From positions 62,001-126,000 of the forward strand of contig NZ_BJVC01000003.1 of assembly GCF_007988945.1 (NCBI RefSeq): a stretch of DNA of 64,000 nt, given 5' to 3'. The notes beneath the pieces were generated by a model. The model was not told the origin of the DNA. It searched no databases and saw only the letters and a program-made list of their open reading frames with translations. The translations under genes were made by a program, and so were the position numbers. Below are positions 1 through 9,443 of this stretch, piece by piece (positions within the stretch are counted from its first letter, which is position 1; the number at the start of each line of letters is the position of its first letter). Source of the DNA: Swaminathania salitolerans. Its GTDB lineage: Bacteria > Pseudomonadota > Alphaproteobacteria > Acetobacterales > Acetobacteraceae.

Positions 1-520
<520 letters not shown>

Positions 521-545
521 TCACAGGCGGTCCCATCGATTCACA

Positions 546-564
546 TGAACGTAAATCGTGCCAG
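546..564 (-). promoter_or_regulatory. Candidate sigma-54 promoter of glnK-amtB
   Basis: Read on the reverse strand, CTGGCACG (557-564) is a perfect -24 element for RpoN. The -12 element, expected as TTGC, appears only as ACGT at the right spacing, so the match is partial. It would start transcription about 50 nt before glnK, whose ATG is preceded by AGGAATAG. NtrC-dependent sigma-54 control is usual for glnK-amtB operons. No NtrC sites were resolved. Confidence 0.4.
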
Positions 565-663
565 TTTCATAACGAGATTGGCAAGAGCAATAGCGCGGCA
601 TTCCCCATTTCCTTCCGCTGCTCTAGAAAAGGCAGCATCATGGTGCCGGGGGACTGAGAACAC

Positions 664-1878
664 ATGAGACAACTCGATATCTGCATCAATGGTGCCGGTC
701 CGGTCGGTGCGACCCTTGCCTGTCGCCTCGCCACGGCAGGGCTGCGCGTGCTTCTGATCGATCATGCGCCCCTGCCGGGGATGGAGCATCCCTCTCTCGA
801 TGGCCGCGCCTATGCGATTGCCGAAGGGTCGCGGCGGATGCTCGAGGCCGCCGGTATCTGGAAGAATCTGCCAGGCCCTTCCCAGCCCATACGGAGCATC
901 ACCGTCACCGATGGCCGTCCCGGTCGCTCCGCCTCGCGCCCGGGCCTCCTTCTGGGGCAGGAGGATGCACCCGAAATCGACGGAGCGCCTTCCCCGCTCG
1001 GCTGGATGATCGAGGCCCGGAACCTGCGACTGGCCCTGAACCGGACCCTTGCGGCGCATGAGGGACGGCTCATCGTCGCAGCTCCCGATACGGCGCGTTT
1101 CTCCTTCCGTGACGATCACGTCCATATCGCGCGCGCCTCGGGGGCCACGCATGTCGCGCCGCTGGTCGTCGCGGCAGAGGGGCGCCGGAGCCCGCTACGC
1201 AAGCAGGCAGGCATCATGATCACGCGTCTGCCCTACAACCAGTGCGGTCTGATCAGCATCATCCATCACGAACGCCCCCATGAGGGGCGAGCCCTCGAGC
1301 ATTTCCTGCCGGAAGGTCCCTTCGCCCGCCTGCCCCTGCCGGCGACAGATGCGCATCCGCACCGCTCGGCAATCGTCTGGGCGGAGGCAACGCGACGCGC
1401 CGAGCGTTTCCATGCCCTCGACGAGGCGGGATTCGCCCATGCCATCATGCAACGCCTCGGCGACGATGTCGGCGCCGCGACGCCGGTCGGGCGCCGCTGG
1501 ATCTATCCGCTCTCCGCGCAATATGCCCAGCGCTACGTCGCGCCCCGTCTGGCTCTGGCCGGGGATTCGGCGCACGGACTGCATCCCATCGCCGGACAGG
1601 GGCTCAATGTCGGATTTCGCGACGTGGTCGCCCTGAGCGATCTGCTCGAGGCGCGTTTCGCCCAGGGCGGCGATCTCGGGGCTTCCGATCTGCTCATGCG
1701 CTATCAGCGTCGTGTACGCCCGGGAAATATGCTGATGATGGCAGCCTGTGACGGTCTGGAGCGTTTGTTCGGAAACGACAATCCGATCCTGCGAATGGGA
1801 CGGGATTTCGGTCTCGACGCCATGAGCCGTCTCCCCGGTCTGAGACGCGCTTTCGTGCGAAAGGCGATGGGAGTATGA
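664..1878 (+). CDS. FAD-dependent UbiH/UbiF/Coq6-family hydroxylase
   Basis: This 404-residue flavoprotein monooxygenase has the family's usual length. The N-terminal dinucleotide fold reads INGAGPVGATLACRLA (residues 8-23). The second FAD motif, LAGDSAHGLHPIAGQGLN, lies near residues 297-314 and has the GD...H/P pattern of the UbiH/COQ6 family. Members hydroxylate the aromatic ring of ubiquinone precursors with O2 and NADPH on the inner membrane face. Which ring position this paralogue modifies cannot be told from sequence, so no symbol is given. Its stop overlaps the start of the serine acetyltransferase gene (ATGA), so the two are translated together although no pathway link is obvious. 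Confidence 0.85.
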   Translation: MRQLDICINGAGPVGATLACRLATAGLRVLLIDHAPLPGMEHPSLDGRAYAIAEGSRRMLEAAGIWKNLPGPSQPIRSITVTDGRPGRSASRPGLLLGQEDAPEIDGAPSPLGWMIEARNLRLALNRTLAAHEGRLIVAAPDTARFSFRDDHVHIARASGATHVAPLVVAAEGRRSPLRKQAGIMITRLPYNQCGLISIIHHERPHEGRALEHFLPEGPFARLPLPATDAHPHRSAIVWAEATRRAERFHALDEAGFAHAIMQRLGDDVGAATPVGRRWIYPLSAQYAQRYVAPRLALAGDSAHGLHPIAGQGLNVGFRDVVALSDLLEARFAQGGDLGASDLLMRYQRRVRPGNMLMMAACDGLERLFGNDNPILRMGRDFGLDAMSRLPGLRRAFVRKAMGV

Positions 1879-2675
1879 CGACGACGCCGGATCTCGACGC
1901 TGTCTGGCAGGACATGCTGGTTCAGAGCGATGTCTGCTGCGACGTTCTCATCCAGGGCGTCTTCGCAACCGGCATCAGCGATCATCGCAGCTTCCAGGGC
2001 GCTCTGGCCGCCCTTCTGGGCACGAAACTCGCAGATCGCGCCATTTCCGCCCCCGTTCTCTCGGCGCTCGTCGCTTCCGCCCTGACGGAATGTCCCGGGA
2101 TCGCGGAAGCGGCTGCCGAGGATATGATCGCGATCTTCGAGCGCGATGCGGCCTGCCCCGACTACGTGACGCCCTTCCTGTTCTTCAAGGGCTATCACGC
2201 GGTTCAGGCCTATCGTATCGCCCACTGGCTCTGGCGCAATGACCGGAAACATCTCGCGCGTCATCTCCAGAGTCTGGTCAGCGAGCGCTTCAATCTCGAC
2301 ATTCATCCCGCGGCAAGGCTGGGACGTCGGCTCGTCTTCGACCATGGAGGGGGCATCGTCATCGGAGAGACCTGCATCATCGAGGACGACGTCTCGCTCC
2401 TCCAGGGCGTTACGCTCGGCGGCACAGGAAAGGAGACGGGAGATCGTCACCCCAAGGTGCGACGCGGCGTGCTGGTAGGAACGGGCGCCATCGTTCTGGG
2501 CAATATCGAGCTCGGCGAAGGCGCGAAGATCGGCGCGGGATCGGTCGTTCTCGAGAGCGTGCCGGCCTATACGACGGTTGTCGGCAATCCCGCCCGACGC
2601 ATCGGAACGCGACATACGAACATGCCCGCTCTTGGAATGGACCAGCGCCTGCCTCCGGTGGATTACATCATCTGA
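1875..2675 (+). CDS. cysE: Serine O-acetyltransferase
   Basis: This 266-residue left-handed beta-helix acetyltransferase should make O-acetylserine from serine and acetyl-CoA, the first step of cysteine synthesis. The N-terminal alpha-helical domain (about residues 1-140) is typical of CysE and includes FLFFKGYHAVQAYRIAHWLW. The catalytic region DHGGGIVIGET (about residues 156-166) and the loop TLGGTGKETGDRHPKV follow. The hexapeptide coils then run to VVGNPARRIG near the C-terminus. The gene overlaps the upstream hydroxylase by four bases. The cytosolic enzyme is usually feedback-inhibited by cysteine through its C-terminal tail, and a tail is present here. Confidence 0.95.
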   Translation: MTTTPDLDAVWQDMLVQSDVCCDVLIQGVFATGISDHRSFQGALAALLGTKLADRAISAPVLSALVASALTECPGIAEAAAEDMIAIFERDAACPDYVTPFLFFKGYHAVQAYRIAHWLWRNDRKHLARHLQSLVSERFNLDIHPAARLGRRLVFDHGGGIVIGETCIIEDDVSLLQGVTLGGTGKETGDRHPKVRRGVLVGTGAIVLGNIELGEGAKIGAGSVVLESVPAYTTVVGNPARRIGTRHTNMPALGMDQRLPPVDYII

Positions 2676-2754
2676 TCGCCATCCGGCCGTTATCCGGTGG
2701 TCATCCGGGCACCGGACGAACGATCCGTCGCATCCCCCCGCCGGCGCGGTGCGA

Positions 2755-4251
2755 TCAGAGAAACTCCACGTGGCTCTTGAAACCGAGAAGAACGGCGTCC
2801 CTCAGATTGCCCTGCCCGTTCGGGCGCATGAACAGCTCGGCCACCGGCTGGAACAGGACGCCGCGGAAGAGATGCACGCCGTAATTCAGTTCCATCACCA
2901 CCGCATGACGCTGGATGCCGGTTGCCCGGTTGGGTAGAGCCTTGCCCTGGGCGCGCAGCAGCTCCTGGCTGCGCTGCACGCCCGGAGACATGGCCGTATA
3001 GCTGAACGCCAGGGCAAGCGTGTCATCGGGCCGCCCCCTGAACGTTCCGCGGCTGATCAGCCCTGCAAAGACCTGCCAGTTGCGCAGGGAAACGCGCTTG
3101 TCGTTATACAGAAATCCCCACAGACCGGTCAGGCCCGGGTCCTTGTTGTCAGGCCGGTGACGATAGGTCACGAATTTCTGATCCATGAGCACCCATGCAT
3201 TATAGCTTGCCCGGTGCTGCCGCTGCGGCAGGCCTGTCAGGGCGTAGGGCCGCCCCGTGATGTCCTCGAAGGAATCGGGCTGGGGTGCGGTCGTGAGCGC
3301 GGCGCCGATCTTGTAATGACCCGCGAGCGTACCGCCGATCTTCGGCTCCCAGCCCATTTCGAGCGGCATGCGCACCCCGTTGATATAGGCGCTGTTGAAT
3401 TTGAATCCCGTCCTGTTCATCGCATAGGAGAAGATACCCTCCTCGGTCAGATAGAGGCCGAACTGGATATAGGCGTGATGCAGTGGCCTGCCGCGCACGC
3501 GCGTCCCCCATACCCCGGCGGGAAATGTGGACGCATACCCTGTATCGGCGGCAGCCCTGGGACGCCCGCACATCGCGTTGTTCTGGAAGGTGCAATAAAG
3601 CGGGCTCGCGACGAAATCCGAGAGTTCTGCCATGCGACCCGCCGCAATCGCGAGCTTGCCGTCATAAAGCGTCTCTTCCCCGTACGCCATGACGAGATGG
3701 ACGACCACATTGCCGCCCCCACCGTAGATTTCGGAGGAATGATTGAGCCAGTCGCCGAACATGCGATTGGCAGGGGTACCGTATCGGCCCGTGACCACCA
3801 TATGGGTGGCAAAGCCCTTCACATGGGCGATGCGCTCCCAGTCCATGTTGAGCGAGACCGCATATTGCCCTGCATTGCTCGATCCCTGGCGATACTCGGG
3901 AAAGCCGCGGGTCGGCGGAGTCACGGCGCCGGTATATTCGTTGGTCGTGTCGAAAAGCAGGCCGATGCCGTGCCGCCTGAGCCAGTCGGTCAGACCGTAG
4001 GGATTGTAGAATATCGCCTTGGGCTGACCGAATTCCGGCACGGTCGTCGGACGCATCGGCCGGTCGGGAAACGGATCGTTGATCTGGTAGCTCGGCTCGG
4101 ATCCGGTCTCTTCGTCGTCATCGTCGTTCGCCGCTGCCGGCTCGGACCAGACGAGGCCGGTTACGGAAGCGACGATCAGACCCCAGCGAAAGAAAGACCC
4201 CAGCACGACCACTCCGGACCGACCGATGACACGACCGCTCAGCCCTAGCAT
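2755..4251 (-). CDS. OprB-family carbohydrate-selective porin
   Basis: This outer-membrane beta-barrel protein of about 498 residues matches the OprB family of sugar-selective porins. Family features are the entry segment YNPYGLTDWLRRHGIGLLFDTTNEYTG, alternating aromatic strands through the barrel, and a C-terminal strand ending in Phe-Leu (FKSHVEFL), a BamA-type outer-membrane signal. The ATG at 4251 is chosen because GGTGAG precedes it and a cleavable signal ending in PAAA follows; ATG 4272 and GTG 4281 are in-frame alternatives. An acidic Asp/Glu stretch follows the signal. It lies 86 bp downstream of hpnN on the same strand and would admit sugars for the periplasmic dehydrogenases of acetic acid bacteria. 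Confidence 0.88.
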   Translation of the reverse strand: MLGLSGRVIGRSGVVVLGSFFRWGLIVASVTGLVWSEPAAANDDDDEETGSEPSYQINDPFPDRPMRPTTVPEFGQPKAIFYNPYGLTDWLRRHGIGLLFDTTNEYTGAVTPPTRGFPEYRQGSSNAGQYAVSLNMDWERIAHVKGFATHMVVTGRYGTPANRMFGDWLNHSSEIYGGGGNVVVHLVMAYGEETLYDGKLAIAAGRMAELSDFVASPLYCTFQNNAMCGRPRAAADTGYASTFPAGVWGTRVRGRPLHHAYIQFGLYLTEEGIFSYAMNRTGFKFNSAYINGVRMPLEMGWEPKIGGTLAGHYKIGAALTTAPQPDSFEDITGRPYALTGLPQRQHRASYNAWVLMDQKFVTYRHRPDNKDPGLTGLWGFLYNDKRVSLRNWQVFAGLISRGTFRGRPDDTLALAFSYTAMSPGVQRSQELLRAQGKALPNRATGIQRHAVVMELNYGVHLFRGVLFQPVAELFMRPNGQGNLRDAVLLGFKSHVEFL

Positions 4252-4337
4252 TGCGAGCCGCTCACCGGCCATGGGCGACACGCAACGCAGATCTGCACTT
4301 CACCAGACTATTTCCTGCCCGCCTGTTTCCAACCCGC

Positions 4338-6932
4338 CTATTCCTTGTCGATCGCCCGTTTCGGCAGCAGGGCCGGAATGAAAACGAGGGTCGCAATCAG
4401 CGTGCAGGCAAGAGACATCAGAAGCAGGCGCCCCATGCTCGCCGTCCCCGGATGCTCCGACGCGGCGAGGGAACCGAAGGCGGTGCCGGTGGTCAAAGCC
4501 GAGAACAGGACCGCACGCGCAGTGGGCGACGTCAGGGGTTTTTGGATACCGGCCCGCCAGTTCATGACGAAATAGATGTTGAACGACACCCCGACCCCGA
4601 GCAGGAGCGGCAAGGCGATGATATTCGCGAAATTGAGCGTCTCGGGCACGGTGACGATGAGAATGACCGTCAGGAGCGCCGACATCATCAGAGGCGCGAG
4701 AACCAGCGCCATGTCCTGCAGGCGGCGCAGCGCGATGAACAGGATGATGGCGATCATCACCAGAGCCGAGATCGCGGCGATCGAGAACGCGTTCACCATG
4801 GTGCGCGCGCTTTCCACAACCTCGAGCGCGGTACCCGCGACATTCTTGTCGACGGACTGCATCTGGTCGAGGAAGCGGTAGAGCACCTTGTTATCGGACA
4901 TGCGTCCCTTGGGCATGATCTTGAGCAGGGCACGACCGTCCGGCAACAGATAATCGCGTGCGATCTCCTTCGGGATGGACCCGATCGTGACGGGAGTCGG
5001 CTGCAGCACGTCGCGAAGCTCGGAGAGCTGGGCAGGCAGGAAACGTGTCAGCGCCTCGTTGGCCGCAAGGATCTGCGCATCGGGCGCGGAGGAGAGCCGG
5101 GCCAGCGCCTTCTGGATCGTGCGGAGCGGCGAATCCGGGGCCGTCCGGTCGAGAACGCCGCCAAGCTTGGCCGCGGCCTGGGCGGCACTCTTGCGCAGTG
5201 CCTCCGCGTCCGGCGCGGGTTCGATCTCCTGCCCTACGATGGTCGGGAGGAGAATCGTGGCCGTATCGCGGATCATCGCGATTTTCTGATCCTGATCTTC
5301 CGGCACGAACATGCCGAGCCACATGACCGATTCCACACTCGGCAGCGCCTCGAACTGACGCACGCGTTCGGCGGCTATCGTGAGATTGGGGACGATCACC
5401 TCGCCGTCATAAGGCGAGGCGCGCGGGTCCTGTTCCAGAAGATGCAGGGCGCGCATGCCCTCGGTATTCGGATTCTTGGTGTGCAGCGGATCGGCATCGA
5501 AGGTCAGACGCGGGATCAGCGCGACACCGACGACCGCAAGAATGGCGAACACGGCAAGGATCGGCTTGCGATGATGCCTCAGGAAATGATCCGCCCCCGC
5601 CATGGAAGCGAAACCGGGCATTCCGCGGCTGAGTCTGGCCCGGAAAAGATGGAGAAGGGCCGGCAGGAGCGTCATCGTACAGACGAAGGCGATCAGCATC
5701 CCGATCCCTGCGATGAGACCGAGCTGGGCCACACCGACGAAGCTGGTCGGCACGAAGGCCAGAAACCCGGCTGCCGTGGCGAGCGAGGCCACGAGGATCT
5801 GATGCCCGGTCTCGCGTCCCGTTTCTGCCAGAGCCTGCGCAGTCGGCATTTCCTCGCCCGAGGGCAGACGCTGGCCGCGAAAACGCACGGAAAACTGGAT
5901 TGCGAAATCGACGGCGATACCGACGAACAGAACGGCAAAGGCAACCGAGATCAGATTGAGCTTGCCTACCGCGATCGCCGCGAAGCCGGTGGTCAGCAAG
6001 AGGCCGATCACGAGCGTCACGAGAATGGGCACGATGACCCGCACCGAACGCACGGCAAGAACGAGCCAGCACGCCACGAGCACCAGAGAGGTCAGCAGAC
6101 CGAACCCCATACCGTGGGCTACGGTCGCGAATTCCTCATCGCTCAGCTGGACCGGCCCGGTGATCATTCCGATCGCATTGCCGCTTCTGACGAAAGGCAG
6201 GGAGTCGATCGCGCGGCGCATGGCCGCGCTCGCCTCGCCTCCGGGCTGGAGGGAATCGAAATCCTGATGCGGCTGGGTCAGAACATACTGGTAATTCCCG
6301 GCGAGATCGCCCAGAGGGCCGGTCAGGAGGTTCTGCCAGGACAAATCCCGGGGGTGGCCATCCGCAGCCTGGGTCAGAGCCTGGGCGAAGCCCCTGAGCT
6401 CCGGCGTGAAACTCTCCGGAATGTCCTCACCGGCCGAGAGCCCGTCTCCCATGAGGCCCAGAGCCGAGAAGATGCCCCGTGCCGAAGGGTCGGCTGCAAG
6501 CGTTCCGAGAAAGGGCTGCGCGGCGACGATGGAATCGAGCAGCGAGGCGAGTGTCGGCTTGTCGAGATAGAGAAGCCCGTGATTCTGCAGGAAAGGCGAA
6601 TCGTCCGGCAGGCGGACGCTCCGGAAGTTCCGGTGATCGCGGCTCAGGATCTTCGCGAGTGCCCGCGCGGTCTCCCGACCCTGTTCCGGCAGATCCGCCT
6701 TGATGATCGCAACCATCAGATCGTCGTTCTGCGGGAAGAGCCGGGTCAGCTCGGCATTGCGCTGCTTCCAAGGGAGACTGGAGGCGAACATCTCGTCGGT
6801 ATTGGTGGTAACGCCGAGCTTCTGGGCGGTAAGATACAGGCTCCCACCCGTCAGAAGCGCAAAAAGGAGCACGACACCCCAGGCGCGTCTTGTACAGAGA
6901 GCGACGATACGACCGATTGAGCTTGCTAGCAT
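4338..6932 (-). CDS. hpnN: Hopanoid transporter HpnN (RND/MMPL family)
   Basis: This 864-residue inner-membrane protein has the RND/MMPL layout. One N-terminal helix (about residues 18-36) precedes a large periplasmic loop, then two helical bundles follow (about residues 265-435 and 690-860) with a second periplasmic loop between them. The start, with NTDEMFASSLPWKQRNAE, is typical of HpnN, which carries hopanoids from the inner to the outer membrane. Hopanoids are abundant in acetic acid bacteria. The gene follows ribH by 119 bp on the same strand and is followed by the porin. No other hopanoid gene is seen in the window, so the gene stands outside its usual cluster. Confidence 0.9.
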   Translation of the reverse strand: MLASSIGRIVALCTRRAWGVVLLFALLTGGSLYLTAQKLGVTTNTDEMFASSLPWKQRNAELTRLFPQNDDLMVAIIKADLPEQGRETARALAKILSRDHRNFRSVRLPDDSPFLQNHGLLYLDKPTLASLLDSIVAAQPFLGTLAADPSARGIFSALGLMGDGLSAGEDIPESFTPELRGFAQALTQAADGHPRDLSWQNLLTGPLGDLAGNYQYVLTQPHQDFDSLQPGGEASAAMRRAIDSLPFVRSGNAIGMITGPVQLSDEEFATVAHGMGFGLLTSLVLVACWLVLAVRSVRVIVPILVTLVIGLLLTTGFAAIAVGKLNLISVAFAVLFVGIAVDFAIQFSVRFRGQRLPSGEEMPTAQALAETGRETGHQILVASLATAAGFLAFVPTSFVGVAQLGLIAGIGMLIAFVCTMTLLPALLHLFRARLSRGMPGFASMAGADHFLRHHRKPILAVFAILAVVGVALIPRLTFDADPLHTKNPNTEGMRALHLLEQDPRASPYDGEVIVPNLTIAAERVRQFEALPSVESVMWLGMFVPEDQDQKIAMIRDTATILLPTIVGQEIEPAPDAEALRKSAAQAAAKLGGVLDRTAPDSPLRTIQKALARLSSAPDAQILAANEALTRFLPAQLSELRDVLQPTPVTIGSIPKEIARDYLLPDGRALLKIMPKGRMSDNKVLYRFLDQMQSVDKNVAGTALEVVESARTMVNAFSIAAISALVMIAIILFIALRRLQDMALVLAPLMMSALLTVILIVTVPETLNFANIIALPLLLGVGVSFNIYFVMNWRAGIQKPLTSPTARAVLFSALTTGTAFGSLAASEHPGTASMGRLLLMSLACTLIATLVFIPALLPKRAIDKE

Positions 6933-7051
6933 TTGACTACGGATGACCCTGCCTCGGAACGACGCAAACGCGTCCTGATCCGGGCAGGTTTAGAACATTG
7001 TCACCCGATTGGGAAAGCGGAACCCGGCGCCCCGCTCCGGAGCGGAAACGC

Positions 7052-7525
7052 TCAGCCGCGCGTGTTCCTCAGAAAGGCGAGGGTTTCCACACAGGCGGCG
7101 GAGGCCTCGCGCCCCTTGTTGTGCACATCCTTGCGCGACCGGACCTGGGCCTGTTCGTCGGTATAGGTGGTGAGCACGCCGAACGAGATCGGTGTTTCGG
7201 TCGCGAGCTGCGCCTGCATGAGTCCGATGGTCGCGCCCAGGCTGATGAACTCGAAATGCGCGGTATCGCCCTTGATCACGCAGCCGAGACAGACGATCCC
7301 CTCGTAAACGCCGGTTTTCGCAAGGCTCTGCGCCATGAGCGGCAGCTCGAAGGCACCGGGCGCGTCGAAGACATCGACATCGCGGATCCCGTGTTCCCCG
7401 AGCCATTCCAGCGCGCCGTCGCGCAGCCCGTGGGTGACGTCGGTATTGAAGCGGCTGACCAGAAGCGCGAGTTTCGGCGAGGGCACCAGCGTCAGATCGG
7501 GGGCGACGGGGATCGATTTGCTCAT
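7052..7525 (-). CDS. ribH: 6,7-dimethyl-8-ribityllumazine synthase
   Basis: This 157-residue enzyme should condense 5-amino-6-ribitylamino-uracil with 3,4-dihydroxy-2-butanone 4-phosphate to lumazine, the penultimate riboflavin step. Family motifs are LALLVSRFNTDVTHGL at the start, APGAFELPL (substrate loop) and CLGCVIKGDTAHFEFIS with the catalytic His. The length is normal. The start overlaps the stop of ribBA (ATGA), making it the last gene of the riboflavin operon governed by the upstream FMN riboswitch. A later ATG in the track frame is not needed, because the motif-bearing protein begins cleanly at MSKSIPVAPD. Confidence 0.95.
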   Translation of the reverse strand: MSKSIPVAPDLTLVPSPKLALLVSRFNTDVTHGLRDGALEWLGEHGIRDVDVFDAPGAFELPLMAQSLAKTGVYEGIVCLGCVIKGDTAHFEFISLGATIGLMQAQLATETPISFGVLTTYTDEQAQVRSRKDVHNKGREASAACVETLAFLRNTRG

Positions 7526-8835
7526 GGGGTATCCTTGGGTTTGAGAAGGGACTCGACGAGTTCCGGCAAGACATCGCTGAGCTGATGGCCCATACGTGTG
7601 CGCTTGGCATGCAGATATGCCCGGTTGAACGGGTTGGATCCCGCTTCCAGCCGTTCCTGCCGCACGACATGCACGCCCGCATCCTCGAGACCGGAGACCT
7701 TGCTCGGATTATTGGTGAGAAGCGCCAGACGATCCACACCCAGCGATTGCAGGATGGCCGCAGCGCTTGCCCAGTCCCGTGCGTCGCCGGGCAGACCGAG
7801 CGCGAGATTGGCCTCGAGCGTATCCTTGCCGCGATCCTGGAGCGCATAGGCGCGTATCTTGTTGCCCAGCCCGATCCCCCGGCCTTCATGGCCGCGCATA
7901 TAGACCAGCACGCCGCTCTCGGCTGCGGCGATCCGCTCGAGGGCCTCGCGGAGCTGGGGGCCGCAATCGCAACGCAGCGAGCCCAGCGCATCGCCCGTCA
8001 CGCATTCGGAATGCAGACGGACCAGAGGGGTTCCCGTTGCGGGATCCCCCTTCACAAGGGCGACATGCTCGATTCCGTCAGGCGCGCGAAAGGCATGGAT
8101 CCGCAAATCGTGCCCGCCATAGAGACTGGGCAGGGCCGCCTCGGCGATGCGTTCGACGGTCGGCTGGATCTCGGGGATGGCGGCAAGATCGACGACGGGC
8201 GCACGGCCATTGGCGCGGCACCATTCGGCGATCTCCGCAATCGTGACGAGAGGCATGTCGAAACGACGGCAGAACTGCCGCAAGGACGGCATACGGGCCA
8301 TCGTACCGTCGTCATCCATCACCTCGCAGATCACCGCTGCCGGGGTGAGCCCTGCAAGACGCGCAAGATCGATCGACCCCTCGGTATGACCGTCGCGCGC
8401 AAGCGTGCCTTCGGGATGGGCACGCAGGGGAAAGATATGACCCGGCGTGCTGATCTCGTGCGGTTGCGCGTCGGGATGGGCGGCAATCCGGATCGTGCGG
8501 GCGCGGTCGGCTGCGGAGATTCCGGTCGTGATCCCCGTCGTCGCCTCGATGGAAAGGGTGAAGGCCGTCCCGCGCGGATCGTGTCCCCGGCGCGGCATCA
8601 TGGGCAGATCGAGACGCGCGATCTGCTCCGGCTCGAGCGGCAGGCAGATAAGGCCGCGTCCGTAGGTCGCCATGAAATTGATCGCATCCGCGGTAGCAAA
8701 TTGCGCGGCAATGACGATGTCGCCCTCGTTCTCGCGTCCTTCGTCATCCACCATCATCACCATGCGGCCTTCGCGCATGGCGGCGACAGCCCGCGCCAGC
8801 GAGGGCGTCATGGCGGCATGTCCCGCGCTGCTCAT
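7522..8835 (-). CDS. ribBA: Bifunctional 3,4-DHBP synthase / GTP cyclohydrolase II
   Basis: This 437-residue fusion catalyses both entry steps of riboflavin synthesis. Residues 1-205 form the RibB domain, with DDEGRENEGD (metal and substrate binding) and TPGHIFPLRA...GHTEGS. Residues 210-437 form the RibA domain, with HSECVTGDALGSLRCDCG, whose three cysteines bind zinc, and GHEGRGIGLGNKIRAY. The RibA motifs appear intact, so the fusion is not of the kind in which RibA has decayed. It overlaps both neighbours by four bases (ribE upstream, ribH downstream), so the whole operon is translationally coupled. Confidence 0.96.
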   Translation of the reverse strand: MSSAGHAAMTPSLARAVAAMREGRMVMMVDDEGRENEGDIVIAAQFATADAINFMATYGRGLICLPLEPEQIARLDLPMMPRRGHDPRGTAFTLSIEATTGITTGISAADRARTIRIAAHPDAQPHEISTPGHIFPLRAHPEGTLARDGHTEGSIDLARLAGLTPAAVICEVMDDDGTMARMPSLRQFCRRFDMPLVTIAEIAEWCRANGRAPVVDLAAIPEIQPTVERIAEAALPSLYGGHDLRIHAFRAPDGIEHVALVKGDPATGTPLVRLHSECVTGDALGSLRCDCGPQLREALERIAAAESGVLVYMRGHEGRGIGLGNKIRAYALQDRGKDTLEANLALGLPGDARDWASAAAILQSLGVDRLALLTNNPSKVSGLEDAGVHVVRQERLEAGSNPFNRAYLHAKRTRMGHQLSDVLPELVESLLKPKDTP

Positions 8836-9443
8836 GACCGCACGCCGTATTTCAGCAGGCTCTCCACATATTTGGCGAGCACGTCCACCTCGACATTGGC
8901 CGGGGCGCCGGGCGCTATTTCGGACAGGCCGGTATGGATCCAGGTATGGGGAATGATCATGAGACCGATCGTGAAACGCCCGTCCTCGACCTCGCTCACC
9001 GTATTGACGGTCAGACTCACGCCATCGAGCGCGATCGACCCCTTCTCGACGACATAGCCGCGCAGGCTGGCCGGGAGGCTGAAGACGATGTCATGCGACT
9101 CTCCGACATCGGCGACCGAGACGAGCTGCGCGAGCCCGTCGACATGGCCCTGCACGATATGCCCCGAAAGGCGGGTCGCAGGCGTGCTCGCCCGCTCGAG
9201 ATTGACGCGCGCTCCCGAAACCAGACGACCGAGCGCCGTTCGGGCCAGGGTTTCGGAACTGACGTAGAAATCCGCCAGTCCCGACGAATCGTAGGCGGCA
9301 ACCGTCAGGCATACCCCGTTGACGGCGATACTCTCGCCGAGATCCAGATCGGAAAGCCCCGTCGCGATCCTGAGCAGGATGGCCTGATCGCGGGTCTCGA
9401 TGGCGCGGACATGTCCGATATGGTCGATGATTCCGGAAAACAT
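8832..9443 (-). CDS. ribE: Riboflavin synthase, alpha subunit
   Basis: This 203-residue enzyme should dismutate two lumazine molecules to riboflavin. It contains the two tandem lumazine-binding barrels of the family. The first begins MFSGIIDHIGHVRAIE and includes SIAVNGVCLTV. The second (from about residue 98) includes GHIVQGHVDGLA and SIALDGVSLTVN, a clear internal repeat of the first. The length is normal. Its ATG overlaps the last base of the ribD stop codon (TGATG), and its own end overlaps ribBA. Confidence 0.95.
   Translation of the reverse strand: MFSGIIDHIGHVRAIETRDQAILLRIATGLSDLDLGESIAVNGVCLTVAAYDSSGLADFYVSSETLARTALGRLVSGARVNLERASTPATRLSGHIVQGHVDGLAQLVSVADVGESHDIVFSLPASLRGYVVEKGSIALDGVSLTVNTVSEVEDGRFTIGLMIIPHTWIHTGLSEIAPGAPANVEVDVLAKYVESLLKYGVRS

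Noticed and set aside
4251-6920. Forward-strand frame of 889 codons opposite hpnN
   Set aside because: The composition (very high Arg, His and Gly with no domain) is a G+C-rich shadow of hpnN, whose own product aligns with HpnN throughout.
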